Below, one piece after another: positions 1 through 6,076 of a DNA stretch of 6,077 nt; the stretch's first letter is position 1; each line of letters opens with the position of its first letter. A program made the translations under genes and the position numbers. The DNA is from CAYUQT01 sp964596165 (lineage in GTDB: Bacteria > Planctomycetota > Phycisphaerae > UBA1845 > JAFGLZ01), in the NCBI GenBank assembly GCA_964596165.1, contig CAZQTW010000136.1, positions 1 to 6,077 of the forward strand. The letters are read 5' to 3'. The notes under the pieces were generated by a model. The model ran no database searches. It saw only the letters and a list, made by a program, of their open reading frames with translations, and was not told where the DNA came from.

Positions 1-1
1 G

Positions 2-43
2 CGGGACAACCTTTCCATCAAGATGCCAAAGCGGTATGAATAA
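2..43 (+). CDS. C-terminal tail of an upstream gene (partial)
   Basis: The reading frame that begins at base 2 is open to a TAA at 41-43 and encodes RDNLSIKMPKRYE. I prefer it to the other two frames because most of its codons end in G or C, as in the neighbouring genes; the competing tails (ending at 39 and 53) do not show this. Only 13 residues are visible, so no function can be given. It ends 15 bases before the next ATG, in the same frame as the TPR gene, which fits either an operon neighbour or a longer gene broken by a stop codon. Confidence 0.45.
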   Translation, partial: RDNLSIKMPKRYE

Positions 44-58
44 TCCGGGCTAGCCGAC

Positions 59-1498
59 ATGCTGGCCAGGAGCCGACAGTCCGCCCGAGATGGCGACTAT
101 GCGACCGCCTTGCGAACGCTGATGACGGCGCTCGAACAGTTTCCTGACGACCAATGGACGGCAGCCGAATACGAGCGTGCTGCCGACCGCGTCCACGATT
201 GGTTCGCGCGGCTCCCGAAAGACCAACGTCAGGCCCTCATAGCCGAATACGAGGCCCCACGAGCGCCAATAGCCGAGGTCCTGGGCGCCATGCTCCAACC
301 ATCGGCCGCAACCCCCGAGAAAAGCACGTCCTCCATACCCCTGAAGACCCCCAGCGGACGGCTGGCGTTCGCCGTTTGGAAGTTCCTGGAAGGCGACTAC
401 GCCCAGTTCGCCGCCTACTTGGTGACGACGTTGGAACAGGCCCCCGACAGTCTTGCCACGCGGAACGCCATCATGGCCTTGATGGCCATCCAATACTACC
501 GCGGCGACAAGAACGGAGGTATCCAAACGGTTCGCGTGGCCGCCCGGCTCGCGCCGAACAACCATGCGACCGGCTGGGCGGTATGTCGCGTATCCATCTT
601 CCTCTGCGGTCGCCGGCAGGCAGCACTCGCCAAGGAACTGTGTTCCAACATCCAGGCGGCGGCGCCCGAGACGGTCGCCGGAAAGGTCGCCGCCCAGATG
701 CTCGCGATGATCGCCGACATCGAGTCGACCGCCTACGACGCGGCATTCGAGCGTTTGTGGGCCTTACGCGACTACGCCATCCCAGGCCCGGCCCGCGAGA
801 TGCTGGACATGTTCATGATGGGGATCGACGGGCGTACCGCCCAATCCGACACGACCGCGCAGGAGCGAATGGGCCGGCTCATGAAGGCGGCCGAGAAGCT
901 GGCCGACCAGGATGCTGACCCGCTCCGCCGTGCGGGGGCCCGGCTGGCGCTGGCCCACTGCTGGCAGCGGCAGGGCAAGAGGATGCGATCGGCCGAGATC
1001 TTTCAACAGGTCGCCGATTCCGGTCAGCCAGGCGCTCGCGAATACGCGCTCACACAGGTCGGGGTCGATCTGTTCACCGTCAACCCGAAGCGGGCCATCG
1101 CCGCCCTTGAGGAGTATCGAGCAGGCTACGGTCGAACGGCCGGCGCGGTGGCCTCACTGAAACTCCTCGGCATGCTCTATCGCAAGGTTGGCCGGCACGC
1201 GGACGGGCTCAAACTGATCGAGGAGATCGAGGACCAGTGTCGGACCGGCGAGTCGTTCATGGAGGTGCGGGATGAGACGCTCACGGCAAACAAGGTGGGT
1301 TGCCTCCGTGGCCTGGGACGGCACGCCGAGGCCGACGTGCTCGCGGAGCCGATCCTTCGGAAGTACGGCTACGGAACTGCCATGTCGGCGATGAGCACGG
1401 GACAGCTTGCACAGCTCTTCAGTCTGCTGACGGAGATGGGGCAGGACGACTTAGCCGCCCCCTACATGCAAGAGATAAACTTGCGCGCGAAGCGGTAG
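59..1498 (+). CDS. TPR-type helical repeat protein
   Basis: A 479-residue, almost wholly alpha-helical protein built of TPR-like helix pairs; such proteins are usually scaffolds that bind partner proteins. The typical Gly turn followed by an Ala-rich second helix recurs: GDYATALRTLMTALEQ (residues 12-27), GDYAQFAAYLVTTLEQ (112-127), GRRQAALAKEL (184-194), GKRMRSAEIFQQVAD (306-320), GRHADGLKLIEEIE (378-391) and GRHAEADVLAEPIL (420-433). The first two units are close copies, both ending LEQxPD. A Pro/Ser/Thr-rich linker (about 80-100) separates the first unit from the rest. No signal peptide or membrane segment is seen, unlike the genes downstream. ATG at 59 is the first possible start after an in-frame stop at 41-43, but no good Shine-Dalgarno sequence precedes it; the next in-frame ATG (122) would cut into the first repeat. 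The specific role is unknown. Confidence 0.85.
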   Translation: MLARSRQSARDGDYATALRTLMTALEQFPDDQWTAAEYERAADRVHDWFARLPKDQRQALIAEYEAPRAPIAEVLGAMLQPSAATPEKSTSSIPLKTPSGRLAFAVWKFLEGDYAQFAAYLVTTLEQAPDSLATRNAIMALMAIQYYRGDKNGGIQTVRVAARLAPNNHATGWAVCRVSIFLCGRRQAALAKELCSNIQAAAPETVAGKVAAQMLAMIADIESTAYDAAFERLWALRDYAIPGPAREMLDMFMMGIDGRTAQSDTTAQERMGRLMKAAEKLADQDADPLRRAGARLALAHCWQRQGKRMRSAEIFQQVADSGQPGAREYALTQVGVDLFTVNPKRAIAALEEYRAGYGRTAGAVASLKLLGMLYRKVGRHADGLKLIEEIEDQCRTGESFMEVRDETLTANKVGCLRGLGRHAEADVLAEPILRKYGYGTAMSAMSTGQLAQLFSLLTEMGQDDLAAPYMQEINLRAKR

Positions 1499-1618
1499 GC
1501 GAACCCGAGGCGCAACACCGGAAACCGCGGATGGACGTGTAGCCAGGCGGTGAGGATGGGGGCGGGAGACAGAACTACGAAGCAGGAAACGGGAATCCCG
1601 AAGAAGCGAGGAGTAGAC
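1499..1618. other. Intergenic gap before the secreted-protein genes
   Basis: A 120-base spacer between the TPR gene and the first exported protein, and the longest in the window. No convincing -35/-10 pair and no stem-loop followed by a T-run is seen. The next gene's frame is open back to a GTG at 1550 and an ATG at 1556, but the 23 extra residues are hydrophilic and would push the signal peptide inward, so I treat this stretch as untranslated leader. It may hold the promoter for the downstream genes; that is inferred only from its length. Confidence 0.5.
1609..1613 (+). promoter_or_regulatory. Ribosome binding site fixing the start at 1619
   Basis: AGGAG lies five bases before the ATG at 1619. 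It decides this start over the upstream GTG (1550) and ATG (1556), and the choice also gives a classical signal peptide beginning MTVKRHLK. Confidence 0.8.
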
Positions 1619-3766
1619 ATGACGGTGAAAAGGCATCTGAAAGTAGTTCGCGCGGCGGGGCTTGCGTTAGCAGCATGTGCCCTGGTCGTGTGGTCACTCG
1701 ACTCGCCGTTGGCTTGGGCATGCGTCGACATCTCGGTAACTATCGTTCAGGCGCCAAGGGTGATGCCGCCCGGTGGATCTGCGGTTGTAAGGGCGGTTGG
1801 GAACCCATCCGGCGGATACTATCTCTGGTCCGCGTACCAGGGGAATATCGATCCTTGTGCAATTACGGCTTCTTCCTCCGCCACGTTCACAGCAGTCGAC
1901 TATGTCTGCACCGCCTATGTTGGAGTACTCTACGGCAAGGATCCGAACACCATCGTCGATACTGGTGCGGGCGACCTTGTCACGGTTCAGATCGCGGAGC
2001 CCGCGGGTATCACCGGAAGCTCGGGCAGCGGTGGAGGCGATGCGAACGATCCGGAACTCTACGTGCCGGAGGACGCAAACGGCCAGGCGACAGTCGAGCT
2101 GACCGTCGGCGGAGTTCTGGAAGACGCCAACATGTTCGTGCGTTGGATCGTCCAGGGGAACAGCGCCGAGCCGAACACTGCGACCGGTAACCCCGTCACG
2201 ATCACGTTCACGCCAAACCCCGACCGCACCTTCCTCGTCACCGCCGGAGTGGACGAGGATCTCGATGGCGACGTCGACTGGGGAAGCCAGCAACTCAGGC
2301 TCCACGTCGTGAAGACCAATATCCAGGTCGACTCGAACAACAACGGGCAGATCACGGCCGACGACGATGCGATCGAGGCGAACGCCCCGGGCAAGATCTT
2401 TGCGTACAACAACGATTATGACAACGGTGATGGAAACAATCCCGACTGCAACGTCGTCACCGGTCCCGTCTCCAGCGAGGACGACCTGGTTCACGCCAAC
2501 CTGGCCATTGTGGGCGGCCCGCCCAATCAGGGAGAATGGAGCCTGTTGTGTCCGTCACCTCACCTGAGGGTCTGGCGCGAGATGAACAAGACGACGGAGG
2601 TCGTCCTCGGCGATTGGTACGACATGTCGGCGCTCCCGAGCACCGTGTACCTGGAGGGCATCGGCGCAAGCAGCGAACCGGGCGGCACGTACCTCACGCT
2701 GTACTACGATCCTACCGGCGGAGGAACCACGGCGTTCTCGGATACCGTCCGGCTCACTGTGGGTAAGGTGGAGTTCACAACCGTCACGTTGCCCAATGGC
2801 TTCCTGGGAACACTGGATGACGATCCCAACCGGGAGGACTATGGCAAGGGAATCCGCCAGCAGGCCGAGACCAAGATCAAGCTCGAGTACCGGTTGACCC
2901 CCCAGATGGATTGGTCATGTGACAACACCTCGCTCTATGTTCGCTATACGGGCAGGGTCTGTTGGAACGTCGGTGGCCCAAACGAACCTCTGTATGCGTA
3001 CTACCTCGTCGACAATCAGATGCCCGGTGCGCGGGGCGATGCCAGCGAGGAGGCCTCCCCCAATGTGGTCATTCCGTGGTACTACGACGGCATCCAGACC
3101 ACCGCGAGCGGTGCGCGATACGAACTCGTCCTGAAATCGACGAAGGGCGGTATTCAGTTCTGGACCGACCCGAATCAGGTCACGGCCAAGCCGCTGGTCG
3201 GCCAATTCACACCGAACCAGATAGTTGCTTCATTCTGCCCCTACACCACTCCATGGCCATCTCCGAGGGATCATGAATTCAGACCTACGGGCGATACAGT
3301 CTACTGGGGCGTAGAATTCCGCTACGTCTTGAACGCTAGTCTGGTTGGCCACGACTTCGTCGGCTCCAGGGATGAGGTTCTAGCGGGCAACGCGGACGGC
3401 CTTGAGGTGTCGGTCACGCTCGCTGAAGGTGACAAATGGCTCAGGGTGATACGCGACCAGAAGAAGATCAGTGCGACCCAGGACGACTGGCGGTACGTCA
3501 AGTGGGAGTGCTATGACACAACGGTCGACGAGCCAGGGGGCGAACCGTATTTCCCGGGCCTTTACGACTATCCCCAGACCCTCAATGGGCGAACGTTTTG
3601 GGGGATCATACCGGAACACGTCGTGCCGGAGGGAGGGTTGGAGAACCCTTACCGCGTGAGAATCGACGCTAGAGGAATACCCAACCCCTATCACCCGGAA
3701 TGCCAGGCTCGGTACTGGCGTTGGGGCATCCCGGTGAGGGTAGAATACGACTTGGAGAATGAGTAG
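1619..3766 (+). CDS. Large secreted Ig-like / calcium-loop protein
   Basis: A 715-residue exported protein. Residues 1-34 form a signal peptide: basic start, hydrophobic core around 12-27, and a likely signal peptidase I site after AWA, leaving Cys35 first. The lipobox is poor (A-W-A before Cys), so a lipoprotein is unlikely but not excluded. Residues 36-126 look like an Ig-like beta domain (GGYYLWSAYQGNI core). A Ser/Gly linker (about 134-140) leads to a second beta domain (about 147-230). Three acidic loops suited to Ca2+ follow: DEDLDGDVD (212-220), an EF-hand/dockerin-like loop DSNNNGQITADD (238-249), and DYDNGDGNNPD (266-276). A further beta domain spans about 287-382. Residues 383-715 are rich in Trp and Tyr and match no family I recognise. 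Ten Cys in the mature chain suggest disulfides. No anchor, sorting tail or catalytic motif is seen. It is probably a surface or extracellular binding/structural protein. Confidence 0.85.
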   Translation: MTVKRHLKVVRAAGLALAACALVVWSLDSPLAWACVDISVTIVQAPRVMPPGGSAVVRAVGNPSGGYYLWSAYQGNIDPCAITASSSATFTAVDYVCTAYVGVLYGKDPNTIVDTGAGDLVTVQIAEPAGITGSSGSGGGDANDPELYVPEDANGQATVELTVGGVLEDANMFVRWIVQGNSAEPNTATGNPVTITFTPNPDRTFLVTAGVDEDLDGDVDWGSQQLRLHVVKTNIQVDSNNNGQITADDDAIEANAPGKIFAYNNDYDNGDGNNPDCNVVTGPVSSEDDLVHANLAIVGGPPNQGEWSLLCPSPHLRVWREMNKTTEVVLGDWYDMSALPSTVYLEGIGASSEPGGTYLTLYYDPTGGGTTAFSDTVRLTVGKVEFTTVTLPNGFLGTLDDDPNREDYGKGIRQQAETKIKLEYRLTPQMDWSCDNTSLYVRYTGRVCWNVGGPNEPLYAYYLVDNQMPGARGDASEEASPNVVIPWYYDGIQTTASGARYELVLKSTKGGIQFWTDPNQVTAKPLVGQFTPNQIVASFCPYTTPWPSPRDHEFRPTGDTVYWGVEFRYVLNASLVGHDFVGSRDEVLAGNADGLEVSVTLAEGDKWLRVIRDQKKISATQDDWRYVKWECYDTTVDEPGGEPYFPGLYDYPQTLNGRTFWGIIPEHVVPEGGLENPYRVRIDARGIPNPYHPECQARYWRWGIPVRVEYDLENE

Positions 3767-3794
3767 CCGGCGCATATGAAGATGCACGTCTCAG

Positions 3795-3799
3795 AGGAG
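3795..3799 (+). promoter_or_regulatory. Ribosome binding site for the HEAT-repeat gene
   Basis: AGGAG, eight bases before the ATG at 3808. An out-of-frame ATG at 3803 is too close to this site and would encode only four residues, so 3808 is the start. The gap between the two genes is only 41 bases and shows no terminator. Confidence 0.75.
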
Positions 3800-3807
3800 T
3801 AGATGCC

Positions 3808-4920
3808 ATGCGTATGAAAACATTGCCGCCACGTGTAAGGCTGCTAGTGTTGTTGTTTGTGGGTACGGGCGCTGCATGCGTCGGGGCGGCGTCCGATCCT
3901 CCGGCGGGGGGCGCCGGTACCAACCAATCGACTGCGAGCCGCCCCACCCCGCCGCCCGCGCTCACGCCCGAAGAGCGTGAGGCGTTGCAAAAGGCCGCAG
4001 GGGACCGCAGCCGCCCGGCCATCGACCGCTACAGGGACGGTGCCAAGGCCATCCTCAGCGACCCGAACGTGCCGGTCCACAGCAAACTCGGAGCACTCTC
4101 GGCGTGCCAGATCCACCTGTTTACGGAGTTGAGGCCCTACGTGGAGTGGCTTGCCCACGAGGATCCTAGCCCCCGCGTGCGTGAGGATGCGGAAGGTGTC
4201 CTGAAGTACTGGAAGCAGAAGGCGGATGCCAAGGCGCGAGGCGAGGCGGAGAAGAAGGAGTCCGACCGCCGAAATGCCCTGACGCCCGAGCAACGCGACG
4301 CCGAGGACAAGGCGAAGCGAAAGGAATTCTATCTCAAGCGCCGAGACCAGCTCCTGGCGAGCCTCCAGCAAGGAACTGTGGAGGAGCGACGCTCCGCCGC
4401 GTCGGCTGCCGGCAGATGGGCCGAGTACGTTCCGGAAGGGCTTGCCCTTCTCCGCGAGATGGTCAAGACGGACCCGGACATATCCGTTAGATACTACGCC
4501 CTGCTGAGCACACTCAAGGCTGATCCGGATAGCGACGCAACGGTATCGGTGTGCAGGTCCTCTATCGCGTCCTCGAACCCCGTCGGAATTCGCCGCGCTG
4601 CTGCCGTGAGATTGTGTGATCTCGGTTTCAAGGAGGGACTCCCCGTCCTAATTGACCTGCTCGACGCGACAACCGACCCGGCGTCCCGCGCCTTAACGAT
4701 GCAGTTGCTGAGATCTGTCACGGGGCTGAACTTCGTCCACCCAAACCCGGGTGCCGTCCCGGGTCAGCGAAGCGTTTCAGACGAGGACAAGCTTCTTCTG
4801 GACAAGGCTGCTGAGGCCTGGAAGAAGTGGTGGAAGGAGGACGGGACGACGGCCAAGTTGCGTCCCGGGGGCCTTAAGAAACCGACGTCACGTTCCACGA
4901 CGGGGAGGTCAGTACCATGA
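3808..4920 (+). CDS. Secreted HEAT-repeat-like protein
   Basis: A 370-residue protein with a signal-like N-terminus (hydrophobic run LLVLLFVGTGAACVGAA, residues 12-28; cleavage probably near 26-28) and a low-complexity Pro/Gly/Ser/Thr linker (about 30-50). Two similar helical blocks follow, each opening with ALTPE[EQ]R[ED]A (51 and 157) and each ending in a HEAT-like helix pair. Between them lies a highly charged, probably coiled segment (about 133-180). HEAT-like helices continue to about 305 (IRRAAAVRLCDLGF, then GLPVLIDLLD). The tail has the sequence LRSVTGLNF (301-309) and then AEAWKKWWKED (335-345), an ending familiar from planctomycete HEAT-repeat proteins. HEAT arrays normally bind protein partners; none can be named here. 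Its stop overlaps the next start as ATGA (4917-4920), so translation of the two is probably coupled. Confidence 0.8.
   Translation: MRMKTLPPRVRLLVLLFVGTGAACVGAASDPPAGGAGTNQSTASRPTPPPALTPEEREALQKAAGDRSRPAIDRYRDGAKAILSDPNVPVHSKLGALSACQIHLFTELRPYVEWLAHEDPSPRVREDAEGVLKYWKQKADAKARGEAEKKESDRRNALTPEQRDAEDKAKRKEFYLKRRDQLLASLQQGTVEERRSAASAAGRWAEYVPEGLALLREMVKTDPDISVRYYALLSTLKADPDSDATVSVCRSSIASSNPVGIRRAAAVRLCDLGFKEGLPVLIDLLDATTDPASRALTMQLLRSVTGLNFVHPNPGAVPGQRSVSDEDKLLLDKAAEAWKKWWKEDGTTAKLRPGGLKKPTSRSTTGRSVP
4904..4908 (+). promoter_or_regulatory. Ribosome binding site inside the HEAT-repeat gene's end
   Basis: GGAGG, within the run GGGGAGG, lies eight bases before the ATG at 4917 and inside the last codons of the preceding gene. 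Together with the ATGA overlap it supports coupled translation. Confidence 0.75.
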
Positions 4921-5855
4921 AGAAGACAGCAGTATTGGGAGCGATGGCATGTCTGTGTCTGGCGGCCTATTCCAACCGTGTCTGGGCATGGTGGCCCTTG
5001 GCGCATGGGCTCATCAGCGTGGACAGAGGCTCGATCGCGGGACCCGGCTACCAGCAGGTCCCGGACATATGGTCATCTGCGGACTATAACTACTGGGAGA
5101 CAATCGGGGTCACAGACGAGTTCTGCTGGGGTCACGTCTGCCGCCGGACCTATCCGGCAGGTGAGTTGCGCAGGATCGTCGAGCCGGAGTACTATCCTCT
5201 CCCAGCGCAAGCCATCGAACACAGCCCCGCGAGGCACCTGCGAGAGCTGTTCTTCAAGCTCTCTCAGGGCCGTCGTTCCGAGTCGATGAGCGACACCTAC
5301 CGCGGGTGGTCTGACCACAACGACGCGGACCAGGTGACCGTTGTCTTCCAGAAATTCCACTTCGACGTTGCCCCCGGTGCGCACACCCCTTCCGATCTCG
5401 AGAAATGGCTGAAGCACTATGAGGTCGAATGGTCGATTGAGAAGGTGGCCTATGTGGACATCGTCTGGTACGGTGATCCCAATCGCGCCTTCGACCCGAG
5501 CGGTGAGGCCGTGTGGCCCCGTGCCCCCTACCAGGGCATCGTCGATGCCCCAACGGGCGACTACCAGTCCGACGGCCTGATCTGCCTGGCCATGAAGGCC
5601 TTTCGAAAGAAGGGGCAAATCCTCGATACGGTCGAGTGTGGCGGCCTGACGGTTCAGAATCGTGGCAGAATAACCGACCAACGAGCGAACAACATCCGCA
5701 TGTCGCGGTCCTCACTCCTTGGCTTCACTCGCACCGACTACCATACCGCGATGGTAACCCTGTACGGTGACCCGAACACTGCCACACCGCCCACATGGCC
5801 GGAGGCACGCTTCTGGCGCAACTACTATGACGCGCTTGTCCTGCCGCCTCCATGA
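4917..5855 (+). CDS. Exported zinc-dependent PLC / S1-P1 nuclease-like protein
   Basis: A 312-residue exported protein that I place, from motifs only, in the superfamily of zinc-dependent phospholipases C and S1/P1 nucleases, which hydrolyse phosphodiester bonds with three zinc ions. The signal peptide covers residues 1-24 (MKKTAVLGAMACLCL..., cleavage after VWA). The new N-terminus is Trp25; in this superfamily the N-terminal Trp itself binds zinc. His30 falls at mature position 6, as in P1 nuclease. Asp50 (VPDIW) and His73 (CWGHVC) are possible next ligands. GWSDHNDAD gives an HxxxD pair (His134, Asp138), His148 follows, and KHYEVEW gives an HxxxE pair (His167, Glu171), matching the order of ligands in Bacillus cereus PLC. 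His148 lies ten residues after the Asp instead of the usual six, so the family is divergent. Four Cys in the mature chain, two flanking His73, suit an oxidising location. The part after about residue 185 is unassigned. Substrate unknown. Confidence 0.65.
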   Translation: MKKTAVLGAMACLCLAAYSNRVWAWWPLAHGLISVDRGSIAGPGYQQVPDIWSSADYNYWETIGVTDEFCWGHVCRRTYPAGELRRIVEPEYYPLPAQAIEHSPARHLRELFFKLSQGRRSESMSDTYRGWSDHNDADQVTVVFQKFHFDVAPGAHTPSDLEKWLKHYEVEWSIEKVAYVDIVWYGDPNRAFDPSGEAVWPRAPYQGIVDAPTGDYQSDGLICLAMKAFRKKGQILDTVECGGLTVQNRGRITDQRANNIRMSRSSLLGFTRTDYHTAMVTLYGDPNTATPPTWPEARFWRNYYDALVLPPP

Positions 5856-5950
5856 GTTGGAGACGGGGAACGACGCCCAGACTTCGCGAACAACGACCGC
5901 CAGATCGGGCCCGATGACAACACGACTGATTCCAATGAGGAGGTCACACA
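5856..5950. other. Intergenic spacer with two perfect palindromes
   Basis: A 95-base non-coding stretch. It holds TTCGCGAA (5883-5890) and ATCGGGCCCGAT (5904-5915), both perfectly self-complementary. Neither has a loop large enough for a good terminator hairpin, and no T-run follows. They could be operator half-sites or chance in GC-rich DNA. No promoter boxes are convincing. Confidence 0.4.
5937..5944 (+). promoter_or_regulatory. Strong ribosome binding site before the last frame
   Basis: GAGGAGGT, nearly fully complementary to the 3' end of 16S rRNA, sits six bases before the ATG at 5951. It is the strongest such site in the window and the main reason to believe the short frame that follows. 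Confidence 0.75.
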
Positions 5951-6076
5951 ATGTCAGCCCATTTGAAAACGCGTTCCATGAGAGTGATATCGCGCCTTTA
6001 CCGTCCAGTTGCCCTCGCCCTTGGCGTCGTCGGCATCGGGGTCCATCCGTTCTGTTTCCCCGCCGATATGATCTAA
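5951..6076 (+). CDS. Short exported-looking ORF, possibly a truncated gene start
   Basis: A frame of 41 codons ending in TAA at 6074-6076, one base before the window ends. It encodes a basic start (MSAHLKTRSMRVISRLYR), a hydrophobic core (VALALGVVGIGV, residues 20-31) and a short end, HPFCFPADMI. This is what the signal peptide of a larger exported protein looks like, as in the three genes before it, and it has a very strong ribosome binding site. Either the stop is real and the product is a small membrane-associated or secreted peptide, or the gene is broken by a frameshift or by an error at the end of the sequence. Nothing beyond the signal-like region identifies a family. Confidence 0.5.
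   Translation: MSAHLKTRSMRVISRLYRPVALALGVVGIGVHPFCFPADMI

Noticed and set aside
154..918. A 254-codon plus-strand frame inside the TPR gene
   Set aside because: Its product is Arg/Pro-rich in the way typical of frame-shifted reading of GC-rich genes, while the other frame gives clear TPR helices.
1590..1600. CGGG-AAT-CCCG mini-hairpin upstream of the beta protein gene
   Set aside because: A four-base stem with a three-base loop and no T-run is too small for a terminator and likely by chance.
1550..1618. N-terminal extension of the secreted beta protein from GTG 1550 or ATG 1556
   Set aside because: The extra 23 residues are hydrophilic and would bury the signal peptide; AGGAG at 1609-1613 clearly marks ATG 1619.
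1712..1723. Lipoprotein signal at Cys35 of the beta protein
   Set aside because: The residues before Cys are A-W-A with Leu one place too far upstream, which does not fit the lipobox; ordinary signal peptidase cleavage at AWA explains it.
1694..2494. A 266-codon open frame on the minus strand, opposite the secreted beta protein
   Set aside because: It lies wholly opposite a gene with a signal peptide, domain structure and ribosome site. Long antisense frames are expected in GC-rich coding DNA, and its translation shows no recognisable domain.
3049..3058. Perfect palindrome GGAGGCCTCC
   Set aside because: It is inside a coding region, short, and without a second copy or flanking structure.
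5073..5681. A 202-codon minus-strand frame opposite the PLC-like gene
   Set aside because: The plus-strand product has a signal peptide and an ordered set of metal-binding motifs; the antisense product has none and no ribosome site of note.
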